From assembly GCF_000720175.1 (NCBI RefSeq), contig NZ_JOIX01000015.1:119815-183814 (forward strand): a stretch of DNA of 64,000 bases, given 5' to 3'. The notes under the pieces were generated by a model that did not search any database, had not been told where the DNA came from, and was given only the letters and a program-made list of their open reading frames with translations. The stretch comes from Streptomyces sp. NRRL S-337 (GTDB taxonomy: Bacteria; Actinomycetota; Actinomycetes; Streptomycetales; Streptomycetaceae). The position numbers and the translations under genes are program-made. Positions 28,298 through 38,002 of the stretch are shown piece after piece (the first letter of the stretch is position 1; every line of letters starts with the position of its first letter).

Positions 28298-28981
28298 ATG
28301 ACCATCCGCGTGATGCTCGTCGACGACCAGGTGCTGCTGCGCACCGGGTTCCGGATGGTGCTGGCCGCCCAGCCGGACATGGAGGTCGTCGCGGAGGCGG
28401 GGAACGGCGCCGAGGCGCTGGAGGTGCTGCGCTCCACCAAGGTCGATGTGATCCTCATGGACGTCCGGATGCCGCATCTGGACGGGGTCGAGGCCACCCG
28501 TCGGATCTGCGAGGGCGGCCAGAAGGAGGACGCCCCCAAGGTGCTCATCCTGACCACCTTCGACCTGGACGAGTACGCCTTCTCCGCACTGAAGGCCGGG
28601 GCCAGCGGATTCATGCTCAAGGACGTGCCGCCCGGCGAACTGCTCGCGGCGATCCGCGCGGTGCAGAGCGGCGACGCCGTCGTCGCACCGTCCACCACCC
28701 GCCGGCTCCTCGACCGCTTCACGCCCATGCTGCCTGCCACCTCCGGCGAGTCCGGTCGCCCCGAGCTGGAGCGGCTCACGGACCGCGAGCGCGAGGTGCT
28801 GCTGCTGGTCGCCCAGGGGCTGTCCAACGGCGAGATCGCGGCCCGGCTGGTGCTGTCCGAGGCGACGGTCAAGACGCACGTGGGCCGCATCCTGACGAAG
28901 CTGAGCCTCCGCGACCGGGTCCAGGCAGTGGTGCTGGCATACGAGACGGGGCTGGTGCGGGCCGGCGGAGCGGGGGCATAG
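28298..28981 (+). CDS. LuxR/NarL-family response regulator
   Basis: A 227-residue regulator: receiver domain with acidic pair VDD (9-10), phospho-acceptor D55 in ILMDVRMP, the LTTFD switch Thr and MLKD Lys, followed by a LuxR-type HTH (LTDREREVLLLVAQGLSNGEIAARLVLSEATVKTHVGRIL). It is partnered with the kinase upstream. Confidence 0.93.
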   Translation: MTIRVMLVDDQVLLRTGFRMVLAAQPDMEVVAEAGNGAEALEVLRSTKVDVILMDVRMPHLDGVEATRRICEGGQKEDAPKVLILTTFDLDEYAFSALKAGASGFMLKDVPPGELLAAIRAVQSGDAVVAPSTTRRLLDRFTPMLPATSGESGRPELERLTDREREVLLLVAQGLSNGEIAARLVLSEATVKTHVGRILTKLSLRDRVQAVVLAYETGLVRAGGAGA

Positions 28982-29072
28982 GGCCGGCGGGCACGTAGGG
29001 CATCCAGTCCGGTACGTCCTCCAGCGCAGGGCGTATTGCGCTGCAGCACGCCCGTCAGCGCAGTCAGGGCAG

Positions 29073-30182
29073 TCAGCGCAGTACGCCCTCCAGGAAGTCG
29101 CTGCCCAGCCGGGCGACCACCTGGAGGTCCAGCTGGTGCAGCACGTAGCGCCCACGGCGCCGCGTCTGGATCAGCCCGGCCTTCTTCAACGTCGTGATGT
29201 GCCGCGACACCTCCGGTGAGGTGATGCCGTACGCGTTCGCCAGCTCCCCCGTCGTATGCGGCCCCCGCGCCAGCGTGCGGCACAGCCGCATCCGCATCGG
29301 ATGCCCCAGCGCCTCCAGCCGCTGCTGGGTGAGTTCCAGCGTGGCCGGCGCCGGCAACTCCGGGCTGGCGACGGGGTACTGCAGCACCGGACGCCAGCCC
29401 GGGGCGTGACTGACCAGCAGATGCGGCCAGCCGAACGACGTCGGCAGGAACGTGACGCCGGGATCGCCGGGGCTCGCGAACGCCGTCGTACGGCCCCTGG
29501 CCAACTTGTCCACCATGATGCGGACGCCGCCGCTCCCGTCCTGCGCCTCGTCCAGCGACAGCGCGATCGAGGTCGCGGGCAACGTCTCGGCCAGGCCCTT
29601 GCGCCGCAGCAGTTCGGTCTTGTGCCGGGCATCGGCTGCCAACTGGATGCCCACCCGGCGCCAGATGTCCCCGAAGAACGCGTCCTCGCAGTCCTCCAGC
29701 AGGCGACGCAGCCAGACCCGCAGCCCGTCGGGGTCGGTGAGCATCCGGTCGGTGAAGGCCGCCTGCCGCGGACCGCGCGCGGCGGCCATCTCCCGTACCC
29801 GGGCCCGTTCTTCCGCATCGACCAGTGGGGACGGCGTGGCCCGGGTGTAGGTCGCCGAGCAGGAGATCTCGAACGCGGCGGCCACGAACCGCTCGTCGTC
29901 GATCTTGTCCAGCTCGTCCAGTTCCTCGGCCAGCGTCGATGCGGGGTGGGCCGGCAGCAGGATGTCGGAACGGGAGGACCGCCACAGGAAGTCCGCCTCG
30001 CACAGCCGGTCGGCGAGGTCGGTCTTCAGGGCCGCGTTGGTGGCGGTGACCCAGCCGTGCAGCCCGGGGTGGTGCCCCGGCTCCGACAGCGCGTGCAGCG
30101 CGGCGCCCAACTCCGCGAGGGGAGAGGGGGCGAAGACGATGCGCTCCGGGGGCAGCCCGGTGATGTCGATGACGTTGGCCAT
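29073..30182 (-). CDS. ArsR-type regulator with N-terminal DUF5937-like domain
   Basis: A 369-residue regulator. The first ~270 residues form a conserved actinobacterial domain (MANVIDITGLPPERIVFAPSPLAELG...), and a C-terminal winged helix at about 275-350 has ALGHPMRMRLCRTLARGPHTTGELANAYG and SPEVSRHITTLKKAGLIQTRRRGRYVLH. No metal-binding Cys cluster is visible, so it probably senses an organic ligand or protein. A perfect 11-base palindrome (30220-30244) lies 38 bases upstream of the start, in the shared region with the divergent small ORF, and is the likely operator. Confidence 0.85.
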   Translation of the reverse strand: MANVIDITGLPPERIVFAPSPLAELGAALHALSEPGHHPGLHGWVTATNAALKTDLADRLCEADFLWRSSRSDILLPAHPASTLAEELDELDKIDDERFVAAAFEISCSATYTRATPSPLVDAEERARVREMAAARGPRQAAFTDRMLTDPDGLRVWLRRLLEDCEDAFFGDIWRRVGIQLAADARHKTELLRRKGLAETLPATSIALSLDEAQDGSGGVRIMVDKLARGRTTAFASPGDPGVTFLPTSFGWPHLLVSHAPGWRPVLQYPVASPELPAPATLELTQQRLEALGHPMRMRLCRTLARGPHTTGELANAYGITSPEVSRHITTLKKAGLIQTRRRGRYVLHQLDLQVVARLGSDFLEGVLR

Positions 30183-30219
30183 GGGCCCATCATGCGCGAG
30201 CCCACGACCTGCACGGTCG

Positions 30220-30244
30220 TCGATTGACGGCTCCCGTCAATCGA
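30220..30244. promoter_or_regulatory. Palindromic operator for the ArsR-type regulator
   Basis: TCGATTGACGG (30220-30230), spacer CTC, then CCGTCAATCGA (30234-30244): perfect 11-base arms between two divergent starts (30182 and 30282). The size and symmetry suit a dimeric winged-helix regulator. It contains TTGAC on both strands, so it may overlap the promoters. Confidence 0.75.
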
Positions 30245-30281
30245 TGTGCCGCGGGCGGACCGTCCGTTCCAGAGTGGCGGC

Positions 30282-30647
30282 ATGAACGTGAACCAGCAGC
30301 ACCTTCTCGACGCCTACCGGGCCGCCCGACGAGGCGAGACCGCCCCGCCCCTCCCCGGCACCCACACCGTGCGCACCGTGCGCGACATCCGCTGGTGGCG
30401 ACGCCTCCGGAGGGCGACGCGGGGAAGCTCGGATGCGGCGCGCGGAAGCTGGGGTGTGGCGCGCGGAAGCTCGGGTGCGGCGCCGGGCACCTCGGGTGTG
30501 GGGCGGGCCTTGGGGGGCTCCCCCGGCGTTTCCCCCGCCTCCCCCCCGAACCAGCCGCGGAACAGCGCCGTCCTGCTCTCCTCCGCCTGCCGTATGACGG
30601 CCTCGTCCAGAACCTCGGAGGGGTACGGCAGCCACACCTGGAACTGA
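30282..30647 (+). CDS. Small ORF divergent from the ArsR gene; 3' part antisense to the aldolase
   Basis: A reading frame of 121 residues. The first ~45 (MNVNQQHLLDAYRAARRGE, then PGTHTVRTVRDIRWWRRLRR) look like a genuine small basic protein of a type found beside ArsR genes in Streptomyces. The rest is repeat-derived GSSDAARGSWGVARGSS and then antisense to the threonine-aldolase gene. I think the true protein has lost its C-terminus and the frame now runs into its convergent neighbour. Confidence 0.45.
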   Translation: MNVNQQHLLDAYRAARRGETAPPLPGTHTVRTVRDIRWWRRLRRATRGSSDAARGSWGVARGSSGAAPGTSGVGRALGGSPGVSPASPPNQPRNSAVLLSSACRMTASSRTSEGYGSHTWN

Positions 30648-31648
30648 TGGGTGTGCGGCACCTCCGGGTGGACCCTGAACCACGGCACGCCGGCCGCCGT
30701 CAGGCCTTCGCGCAGCGCCTGCGCGATCACCTTGGCGTGGGCGACGTACTCCGGCATCCGGGGGAGTTCGCGGTCCAGGCCCGCCAGGGCGGCCAGTGCG
30801 GCGGGCCACTGCTGGAACAGCTGGCCGCCGTAGCGGTGGCGCCAGGCACGTGCCTCTGCGACGAAGTCCTCGGAACCGGCGAGTGCGGCGCCCGATATGC
30901 CGTCCAGCGACTTGTAGTAGGAGACGTAGACGCTGTCCGCGAGCGAGGTGATCTCGGGGAGGGTGCGGCCGAGGTGCGGGCCGCACTCCCACAGCCGGGC
31001 GCCGTCGAAGTGCACCACCGCGTCCCGGTCCCGGGCGGCCGCCACCACCGCGGTCAGCTCGTCCCACTCCGGCAGCACGAAACCGGCGTCGCGCAGGGGG
31101 AGTTCCAGGGCCAGGGTTCCGAACGGCTCCTGGAGGCCGTGGATCTCCTCGGCGGTCGGCAGCCGGGGCGCGCTGGTCGGATGGACCATTCGCAGCCCGC
31201 TGACCACCGCGTACGCGTCCCGTTCGTGCATCTCCAGGTGGGAGAGCGGGTGGCCGGCGACCGTCGCGTTGCCGGTACGCCCCGCCCAGCAGCGCAGCGC
31301 CACCTGCTGGGCCATCGTGCCGGTCGGGAAGACGGCGGCGGCCTCCGTGCCGAGTGCCTCGGCGGTGCGGCGTTCCAGCTCGCCTACTATCCCGTCGTCG
31401 TTGGCGTAGACGTCGGTCATCTTGTCCAGGTCGTAGGCGGTGGGGGCGTCGGCCACCAGGCGGTCCAGCCGTTCGCGGACCGTTTCCGGCCGTGGGGCCG
31501 GCGAGAGCGACCGCTCCACCCGGCGCAGTGCGGCGATCCGCCGCGCTCGCCGGGAGCTGTCGCTCCCGGCGTCGCTCGCGCCGTGGCCGTGCTGCTCCCC
31601 CTCGCTGCCCTCGTCGCTGTCCTTCGTGATTCCTGTCATCCCCGTCAT
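30314..31648 (-). CDS. Threonine-aldolase-like / beta-eliminating lyase (PLP enzyme) with repeat-built C-terminus
   Basis: A 444-residue fold-type I PLP enzyme. Family features: DVYANDDGIVGELERRTAEALG, VFPTGTMAQQVALRCW, HPLSHLEMHERDA, VHFDGARLWE and the PLP-lysine segment SVYVSYYKSLDGISGAAL (Lys in YKSL). Catalytic homology ends near FRGWFGGEAG. After that come four seven-residue repeats (EVPGAAP, ELPRATP, QLPRAAS, ELPRVAL) from a 21-base minisatellite, and then an Arg-rich tail antisense to the small ORF at 30282. The N-terminal ~45 residues are a low-complexity extension. Probably acts on L-threonine or a related beta-hydroxy amino acid. Confidence 0.8.
   Translation of the reverse strand: MTGMTGITKDSDEGSEGEQHGHGASDAGSDSSRRARRIAALRRVERSLSPAPRPETVRERLDRLVADAPTAYDLDKMTDVYANDDGIVGELERRTAEALGTEAAAVFPTGTMAQQVALRCWAGRTGNATVAGHPLSHLEMHERDAYAVVSGLRMVHPTSAPRLPTAEEIHGLQEPFGTLALELPLRDAGFVLPEWDELTAVVAAARDRDAVVHFDGARLWECGPHLGRTLPEITSLADSVYVSYYKSLDGISGAALAGSEDFVAEARAWRHRYGGQLFQQWPAALAALAGLDRELPRMPEYVAHAKVIAQALREGLTAAGVPWFRVHPEVPHTHQFQVWLPYPSEVLDEAVIRQAEESRTALFRGWFGGEAGETPGEPPKARPTPEVPGAAPELPRATPQLPRAASELPRVALRRRRHQRMSRTVRTVWVPGRGGAVSPRRAAR
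30423..30506. repeat. 21-bp minisatellite, four units, inside two overlapping convergent ORFs
   Basis: Units 30423-30443, 30444-30464, 30465-30485 and 30486-30506 are variants of GGAAGCTCGGGTGCGGCGCG plus one base. Twenty-one bases is a multiple of three, so both the aldolase and the opposing small ORF stay open through it. Confidence 0.9.
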
Positions 31649-31995
31649 CCCCCTGGTCCTTCGTGAGCCTGTCTTCGGCCGTGAGCCTGCCCTCAGGCTG
31701 CCCGCGGTCCGCCCGTCTGCCGTTCGGCGACGGTCCCGTTTCGCCCGCGCGGTGGGTTGCCGTGCGGTGGATTGCCGTCGGGACTGATTCGCCCGTGCGG
31801 TGGGTCGCCGTCGGGACTGATCATGACGCAGCTGGGCGCAACCCGCGAGCCCTGTGGAAAACCCTGTGGATAACTCGGGTGAGAGATCCGCGTCTCACCC
31901 TCCGTACAGCTCTGAAGTCCCCCGGAAACACTCGCGTAGCATGGCGAGGAATCGTCCGGTACCCCCTGAGGACTGGAACGGAAGGCCATCGCCAC
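31649..31995. other. Divergent promoter region with 33-bp duplication and two DnaA-box-like sites
   Basis: The region lies between the aldolase and the DUF2520 gene. A 33-base tandem duplication sits at 31766-31798 and 31799-31831. TGTGGAAAA (31853-31861) and TGTGGATAA (31865-31873) are direct repeats 12 bases apart; the second is the exact complement of TTATCCACA. The promoter of the panC-nadB-nadC group is expected here. Confidence 0.6.
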
Positions 31996-33018
31996 GTGAA
32001 CGCACATCCGCCCACCGAGGCCCAGGACCGCCCCGCCCGGCTGACCGTCGGGGTCGTCGGCGCCGGCCGGGTCGGCCCCGCCCTGGCCGCGTCGCTGCAG
32101 CTCGCCGGGCACCGCCCGGTCGCCGTGTCGGGGGTCTCCGACGCCTCCGTGCGGCGGGCGGCCGAGTTGCTGCCGGACGTCCCGCTGGTCACCCCGGCCG
32201 AGGTGCTCGCCCGCGCCGAGCTGGTTCTGCTGACCGTCCCCGACGACGCCCTCGCGGACCTGGTGAGCGGCCTCGCGGAGACCGGCGCCGTACGGCCGGG
32301 ACAGCTGCTGGTGCACACCTCCGGGCGCTTCGGGACGGCGGTGCTGGACCCGGCCACCCGGGCCGGGGCGCTGCCGCTGGCGCTGCACCCCGCGATGACG
32401 TTCACCGGCACCTCCGTGGACGTCCAGCGGCTGGCCGGCTGCTCGTTCGGGGTGACCGCGCCCGAGGAGCTGCGGATGGCCGCGGAGGCGCTGGTCATCG
32501 AGATGGGCGGGGAGCCCGAATGGATCGCGGAAGCGGATCGTCCGCTCTATCACGCGGCGCTGGCCATCGGCGCGAACCACCTGGTCACCCTGGTTGCCCA
32601 GTCGCTGGAGCTGCTGCGTGACGTGGGCGTGCAGGCCCCGGACCGGATGCTGGGCCCGCTGCTCGGCGCCGCCCTCGACAACGCGCTGCGTTCCGGCGAC
32701 GCCGCACTGACCGGCCCGGTGGCGCGCGGGGACGCGGGCACCGTCGCCGCCCACGTCGCCGAACTGCGCCGGCACGCCCCCCAGAACGTCGCCGGATACC
32801 TCGCCATGGCCCGGGCGACCGCGGACCGGGCGCTGGCCCACGGTCTGCTGAAGCCGGAGCTGGCCGAGGACCTCCTCGGCGTGCTCGCCGGTGCCGCCCC
32901 CGACTCCCCGCCCGCCACAGGCCCGAACGGCCCGGGCCCCGACAGCCCCGGCCAGGACGGCCTCGGTCCGAACGATCCGGGCCAGGACGGTCACGGCCCC
33001 GAGGGAGACGAGCGATGA
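31996..33018 (+). CDS. Rossmann-like and DUF2520 domain protein
   Basis: A 340-residue protein: an NAD(P)-binding fold starting [19 protein letters not shown] and resembling the NADP-binding F420-reductase/ketopantoate-reductase group, then a DUF2520 helical dimerisation domain ([38 protein letters not shown]). A C-terminal tail of about 40 residues is Gly/Pro/Asp-rich repeat. Its stop overlaps panC by four bases (ATGA). Because it is coupled to panC in Streptomyces, a ketopantoate-reductase-like role in pantothenate synthesis has been imagined, but it is unproven. Confidence 0.87.
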   Translation: MNAHPPTEAQDRPARLTVGVVGAGRVGPALAASLQLAGHRPVAVSGVSDASVRRAAELLPDVPLVTPAEVLARAELVLLTVPDDALADLVSGLAETGAVRPGQLLVHTSGRFGTAVLDPATRAGALPLALHPAMTFTGTSVDVQRLAGCSFGVTAPEELRMAAEALVIEMGGEPEWIAEADRPLYHAALAIGANHLVTLVAQSLELLRDVGVQAPDRMLGPLLGAALDNALRSGDAALTGPVARGDAGTVAAHVAELRRHAPQNVAGYLAMARATADRALAHGLLKPELAEDLLGVLAGAAPDSPPATGPNGPGPDSPGQDGLGPNDPGQDGHGPEGDER

Positions 33019-34166
33019 CCCTCCTCCACACCTCCGCCGCGCTCCGTGACCTGCCGCGCCGTAGTGGCGCGCGGGCCGTCGTCATGACCATGGGAGCGCT
33101 GCACGAGGGCCATGCGACCCTCGTCCGCGCCGCCCGCCGGCGGGCCGGGGCGCAGGGCCAGGTCGTCGTCACCGTCTTCGTCAATCCGCTGCAGTTCGGG
33201 GCCGGTGAGGACCTGGACCGCTATCCGCGCACCCTGGACGCGGACGTCGAGCTGGCCCTGGCGGCCGGTGCGGACGCGGTCTTCGCGCCGTCCGTCGACG
33301 AGGTCTATCCGGGCGGTGAACCGCAGGTCCGGATCACCGCCGGGCCCATGGGGACGCGCCTGGAGGGGGCCAGCAGGCCCGGGCACTTCGACGGCGTGCT
33401 GACCGTCGTCGCCAAGCTGCTCCACCTGACCGCGCCCGACCTCGCGTTCTTCGGCGAGAAGGACGCCCAGCAGCTCGCCGTCATCACCCGGATGGCCGCC
33501 GACCTCAACTTCCCCGTCGAGATCATCGGCGTCCCCACGGTGCGCGAGGAGGACGGCCTTGCCCTCTCCAGCCGCAACCGCTATCTGTCCGCCCCGGAGC
33601 GGCGCACCGCGCTGGCGCTGTCCGCGGCCCTGTTCGCGGCCCGCGACCGGCTCACCGCCGAGGAGGCGCTGCGCGCCCGGGCCGCCTGCACGGCCCACGC
33701 GGCCCAGGACCGTTCGGCGGCGCTGGCCGCCCTCGGGGAGGACCGGGCGGCCGCCGATGCGCACGCCGTCGCGTACGCCGCCGCGGTCCCCCGGCACGCG
33801 CCGTCCGTCGCCCGCGCCGCCGCCCGCGCCGTCCTGGAGGACGCCGCCCGGCTCGACCCGCCCCTGGTGCTCGACTATCTGGCGCTGGTCGACCCGTCCG
33901 ACTTCACGGAGATCTCCGACGGGTACGTGGGCGAGGCGATCCTGGCGGTGGCCGCCAAGGTCGGCACCACGCGCCTCATCGACAACCTCCGCCTCACCTT
34001 CGGCACGGAGTCGCCGGCCTCCGGCGCCGCTTCCGGTTACCGCGACGACGTGACGCCCGTACACCAGGAAGCCCCGGCGCCCGCCTCCGCCGCCCGCGAG
34101 CGATCCGCGCCCGCGACCGCCGTACCGCCCACCCCACCCACCGGCCCCCTCGGAGCGACCCGATGA
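33015..34166 (+). CDS. panC: Pantothenate synthetase
   Basis: A 383-residue enzyme joining pantoate and beta-alanine with ATP. It shows [11 protein letters not shown] (HIGH-like), [38 protein letters not shown], the mobile SSRNRYLS region and LDYLALVD. The homologous part ends near residue 325; the last ~55 residues are an Ala/Pro-rich tail. The ATG overlaps the stop of the DUF2520 gene, and its own stop overlaps nadB, so three genes are translationally coupled. Confidence 0.95.
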   Translation: MTLLHTSAALRDLPRRSGARAVVMTMGALHEGHATLVRAARRRAGAQGQVVVTVFVNPLQFGAGEDLDRYPRTLDADVELALAAGADAVFAPSVDEVYPGGEPQVRITAGPMGTRLEGASRPGHFDGVLTVVAKLLHLTAPDLAFFGEKDAQQLAVITRMAADLNFPVEIIGVPTVREEDGLALSSRNRYLSAPERRTALALSAALFAARDRLTAEEALRARAACTAHAAQDRSAALAALGEDRAAADAHAVAYAAAVPRHAPSVARAAARAVLEDAARLDPPLVLDYLALVDPSDFTEISDGYVGEAILAVAAKVGTTRLIDNLRLTFGTESPASGAASGYRDDVTPVHQEAPAPASAARERSAPATAVPPTPPTGPLGATR

Positions 34167-35932
34167 CCGTGCCCGCCACCGGAACAGCCACCGGCCCCGT
34201 ACCCGGCACCGGCATACGCCTGAAGGCCCCCGCCCCCGGCTGGGCCATCGAGGCCGACGTCGTCGTCGTGGGCTCCGGCGTGGCCGGGCTGACCGCCGCC
34301 CTGCGCTGCGCCGCGGCCGGCCGGCGGACCGTCGTGGTCACCAAGGCCCGCCTCGACGACGGCTCCACCCGTTGGGCGCAGGGCGGTATCGCCGCGGCCC
34401 TGGGCGACGGCGACACCCCCGAGCAGCACCTGGACGACACCCTCGTCGCGGGCGCCGGACTCTGCGACGAGGCGGCCGTACGCACCCTGGTGACCGAGGG
34501 CCCGGACGCCGTCCACCGGCTGATCGCGGCCGGTGCCCGCTTCGACACCACCCCGGGCGGCGACGAGATAGCGCTCACCCGGGAGGGCGGCCACCACCGG
34601 CGCCGGATAGCGCACGCCGGTGGCGACGCCACCGGGGCCGAGATCTCCCGCGCCCTGGTCGAGGCGGTCCGCGCCGCCGGACTGCGCACCATCGAGAACG
34701 CCCTGGTCCTGGACCTCCTCACGGACGAGGCGGGTCGCACCTCCGGCGTGACCCTGCACGTCATGGGGGAGGGCCAGCACGACGGCGTGGGAGCCGTGCA
34801 CGCCCCGGCGGTGGTCCTCGCCACCGGGGGCATGGGGCAGGTCTTCTCGGCCACCACCAACCCGCCCGTGTCCACCGGCGACGGCGTCGCCCTCGCGCTG
34901 CGCGCCGGCGCCGAGGTGTCCGACCTCGAATTCGTGCAGTTCCATCCCACCGTCCTGTATCTGGGGCCGGATGCGGAGGGCCAGCAGCCGCTGATCTCCG
35001 AGGCCGTACGGGGCGAGGGCGCGCATCTCGTCGACGCCGACGGCACCCGTTTCATGGTCGGGCAGCACGAGCTCGCCGAACTGGCGCCGCGGGACATCGT
35101 CGCCAAGGCGATCCTGCGCCGGTCGCTCGAACAGGGCGTCGAGCACATGTATTTGGACGGCCGGCACTTCGGCGCCCCGATGTGGGAGAGCCGTTTCCCG
35201 ACCATCCTCGCCGCCTGCCGCAGCCACGGCATCGACCCGGTCACCGAACCTGTACCGGTCGCCCCGGCCGCGCACTACGCCTCCGGCGGCGTCCGCACCG
35301 ACCTGCACGGCCGCACCACCGTGCCCGGCCTCTACGCCTGCGGTGAGGTCGCCTGCACGGGCGTCCACGGAGCCAACCGGCTCGCCTCCAACTCCCTTCT
35401 GGAGGGCCTGGTCTTCGCCGAGCGGATCGCCGCCGACATCGCCGGGGGCGGCCCCGCGCCGCGTCCCGCGGACGGTCCCGCCCCGGTGGCCGCCGGTGCG
35501 CCGGCCGCGTCCCGGACCACCCTCCCGCTGCTGGCTCCCGAGACGCGCACGGCCGTCCAGCGGATCATGACCGCCGGCGCCGGCGTGCTGCGCAGCGCCG
35601 AGAGCCTCGCCCGCGCCGCCGCCGAACTCGACCGCATCCACCGGGAGGCCACCGAGGCGGCCGCCGCGGAGGGCGGCGCCCCGGAGGCCGCGCAGAAGGC
35701 CCCCGAGCCCGGTGTGGAGGCCTGGGAGGCCACCAACCTGCTGTGCGTCGCCCGGGTGCTGGTCGCCGCCGCCCGGCGCCGCGAGGAGACCCGCGGCTGC
35801 CATTGGCGCGAGGACCACCCCGACCGCGACGATGCCTCCTGGCGCCGGCACTTCCGCATCACCCTGGACGCGGACCGCGCGCTGACCGTCCGTACGACCG
35901 AGGACGCCGGCTTCCCGCCGGCCCTCCCGTAA
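34163..35932 (+). CDS. nadB: L-aspartate oxidase
   Basis: A 589-residue flavoprotein that oxidises aspartate to iminoaspartate, the first step of de novo NAD synthesis. It has the FAD motif [14 protein letters not shown], the [11 protein letters not shown] signature, [41 protein letters not shown] and the second FAD region [21 protein letters not shown]. nadC follows after 65 bases; nadA, which makes quinolinate, is not in the window. Confidence 0.95.
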   Translation: MTVPATGTATGPVPGTGIRLKAPAPGWAIEADVVVVGSGVAGLTAALRCAAAGRRTVVVTKARLDDGSTRWAQGGIAAALGDGDTPEQHLDDTLVAGAGLCDEAAVRTLVTEGPDAVHRLIAAGARFDTTPGGDEIALTREGGHHRRRIAHAGGDATGAEISRALVEAVRAAGLRTIENALVLDLLTDEAGRTSGVTLHVMGEGQHDGVGAVHAPAVVLATGGMGQVFSATTNPPVSTGDGVALALRAGAEVSDLEFVQFHPTVLYLGPDAEGQQPLISEAVRGEGAHLVDADGTRFMVGQHELAELAPRDIVAKAILRRSLEQGVEHMYLDGRHFGAPMWESRFPTILAACRSHGIDPVTEPVPVAPAAHYASGGVRTDLHGRTTVPGLYACGEVACTGVHGANRLASNSLLEGLVFAERIAADIAGGGPAPRPADGPAPVAAGAPAASRTTLPLLAPETRTAVQRIMTAGAGVLRSAESLARAAAELDRIHREATEAAAAEGGAPEAAQKAPEPGVEAWEATNLLCVARVLVAAARRREETRGCHWREDHPDRDDASWRRHFRITLDADRALTVRTTEDAGFPPALP

Positions 35933-35997
35933 CCCGCCGGGCCCGCCCGCCCCAAGACCTTCACCGACCACCCCATCCCGAAGACGGAGCCCATCCC

Positions 35998-37080
35998 GTG
36001 AGCAGCACCCCCGACGACCTCCCCCTCCTCCAGATCGGCAGGCCCAGCGGCGGCGCCCCCACCGGTGGCTGCGGCGACGCCTGCGGCTGTGGCGGCGGTG
36101 ACGACGCCTCGTACGAGCTCGACCCGCTGACCTGCGGGCTCGACCCCGACCTGGCCGCCCTCCTGGTGGCCGCCGGTCTCGACCCCGTACAGGTCGAGGA
36201 CATCGCGCACCTCGCCGTCGAGGAGGACCTCGACCAGGGCGTGGACGTCACGACCGTCGCCACCGTCCCCGAGGACGCCGTCGCCACCGGCGACTTCACC
36301 GCCCGCGAGTCCGGCACGGTCGCCGGTCTGCGGATCGCCGAAGCGGTGCTGTCCATCGTGTGCACCGACGAGTTCGCGGTCGAACGGCACGTCGAGGACG
36401 GCGACCGGGTCGAGGCCGGCACCAAGCTGCTGAGCGTCACCACCCGCACCCGCGACCTGCTCACCGCCGAGCGCAGCGCGCTCAACATCCTGTGCCGGCT
36501 CTCCGGTATCGCGACCACCACCCGGGCCTGGGCGGACGTCCTCGAAGGGACGAAGGCCAAGGTCCGCGACACCCGTAAGACGACGCCGGGCCTGCGCGCC
36601 CTGGAGAAGTTCGCGGTGCGCTGCGGCGGCGGCGTCAACCACCGGATGTCGCTGTCGGACGCCGCGCTGATCAAGGACAACCACGTCATCGCGGCGGGCG
36701 GGGTGGCCGAGGCGTTCACCGCCGTACGGACCGAGTTCCCCGGTGTGCCGATCGAGGTGGAGGTCGACCGGATCGACCAGATCCCGCCGATCCTCGCCGA
36801 GGGCGCCGACCTGATCCTGCTGGACAACTTCACCCCGGAGCAGACCAAGGAGGCCGTCGAGCTGGTCGCGGGCCGCGCGATGCTGGAGTCCTCCGGCCGG
36901 CTCACCCTCGCCAACGCCCGCTCCTACGCCGAGACCGGCGTCGACTACCTGGCGGTGGGCGCGCTCACGCACTCCTCGCCGATCCTCGACATCGGCCTGG
37001 ACCTGCGCGAGGAGGACGGCGGGCACGAGGGCGGCGAGGAGGCCGGCTCCCGGGACGCCGAGCCGCGTGAGGACCGCTGA
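35998..37080 (+). CDS. nadC: Nicotinate-nucleotide pyrophosphorylase (quinolinate phosphoribosyltransferase)
   Basis: A 360-residue enzyme turning quinolinate and PRPP into NaMN. Catalytic regions are intact: EEDLDQGVDVTT, AERSALNILCRLSGIAT, RDTRKTTPGLRALEKFAV, GGGVNHRMSLSDAALIKDNH and LLDNFTPEQ. An N-terminal extension of about 60 residues carries a cysteine cluster (GGCGDACGCGGGDD, with a further Cys about 20 residues on), absent from the enterobacterial enzyme. The GTG at 35998 follows GACGGAGC. The C-terminal ~25 residues are acidic low complexity. Confidence 0.95.
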   Translation: MSSTPDDLPLLQIGRPSGGAPTGGCGDACGCGGGDDASYELDPLTCGLDPDLAALLVAAGLDPVQVEDIAHLAVEEDLDQGVDVTTVATVPEDAVATGDFTARESGTVAGLRIAEAVLSIVCTDEFAVERHVEDGDRVEAGTKLLSVTTRTRDLLTAERSALNILCRLSGIATTTRAWADVLEGTKAKVRDTRKTTPGLRALEKFAVRCGGGVNHRMSLSDAALIKDNHVIAAGGVAEAFTAVRTEFPGVPIEVEVDRIDQIPPILAEGADLILLDNFTPEQTKEAVELVAGRAMLESSGRLTLANARSYAETGVDYLAVGALTHSSPILDIGLDLREEDGGHEGGEEAGSRDAEPREDR

Positions 37081-37085
37081 CCGCC

Positions 37086-37883
37086 ATGCTGCTGACCATT
37101 GACGTGGGCAACACCCACACCGTCCTCGGGCTCTTCGACGGTGAGGAGATCGTCGAGCACTGGCGGATCTCCACCGACGCCCGCCGCACCGCCGACGAAC
37201 TCGCCGTGCTGCTGCAGGGCCTGATGGGCATGCACCCGCTGCTCGGCGACGACCTGGGCGACGGCATCGAGGGCATCGCCATCTGCTCCACGGTGCCCTC
37301 CGTCCTCCACGAGCTGCGCGAGGTCACCCGCCGCTACTACGGCGACGTGCCCGCGGTCCTGGTCGAGCCGGGCGTCAAGACGGGCGTGCCGATCCTCATG
37401 GACAACCCCAAGGAGGTCGGCGCCGACCGGATCATCAACGCCCTGGCCGCGGTGGAGCTCTACGGCGGCCCCGCGGTGGTGGTCGACTTCGGCACGGCCA
37501 CCACGTTCGACGCGGTCAGCGCGCGCGGCGAATACGTCGGCGGGGTCATCGCGCCGGGCATCGAGATCTCCGTGGACGCGCTGGGCGTCAAGGGCGCCCA
37601 GCTCCGCAAGATCGAACTGGCCCGGCCGCGCAGCGTGATCGGCAAGAACACCGTCGAGGCGATGCAGTCCGGCATCCTCTACGGCTTCGCCGGCCAGGTC
37701 GACGGCGTGGTCCACCGGATGGCGCGGGAGCTGGCCGACGACCCCGACGAGGTGACCGTGATCGCCACCGGCGGCCTCGCGCCCATGGTCCTCGGCGAAT
37801 CCTCGGTGATCGACGCGCACGAGCCCTGGCTCACCCTCATCGGGCTGCGCCTGGTCTACGAGCGGAACGTCGCCCGGTCCTAG
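37086..37883 (+). CDS. coaX: Type III pantothenate kinase
   Basis: A 265-residue kinase for the first step of CoA synthesis from pantothenate, of the CoaX type not inhibited by CoA. It shows LLTIDVGNTHTVLGLF (phosphate 1), GADRIINALAA, VVVDFGTATTFDAV (phosphate 2), GGVIAPGIEISVDAL and ATGGLAPMV. It begins five bases after nadC, so CoA and NAD precursor genes share a transcript. Confidence 0.95.
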   Translation: MLLTIDVGNTHTVLGLFDGEEIVEHWRISTDARRTADELAVLLQGLMGMHPLLGDDLGDGIEGIAICSTVPSVLHELREVTRRYYGDVPAVLVEPGVKTGVPILMDNPKEVGADRIINALAAVELYGGPAVVVDFGTATTFDAVSARGEYVGGVIAPGIEISVDALGVKGAQLRKIELARPRSVIGKNTVEAMQSGILYGFAGQVDGVVHRMARELADDPDEVTVIATGGLAPMVLGESSVIDAHEPWLTLIGLRLVYERNVARS

Positions 37884-38002
37884 GGGGACGGCACGGCGCG
37901 GGGGCGCCGGCCCGCTTCCGCCGTACCGGTTCTGTCGGGTTCTGCCGCGCCACCATTCACGAATTAAGCCGGTTTTGTCGGAATCGGTCGTAAAGTCGCC
38001 AC

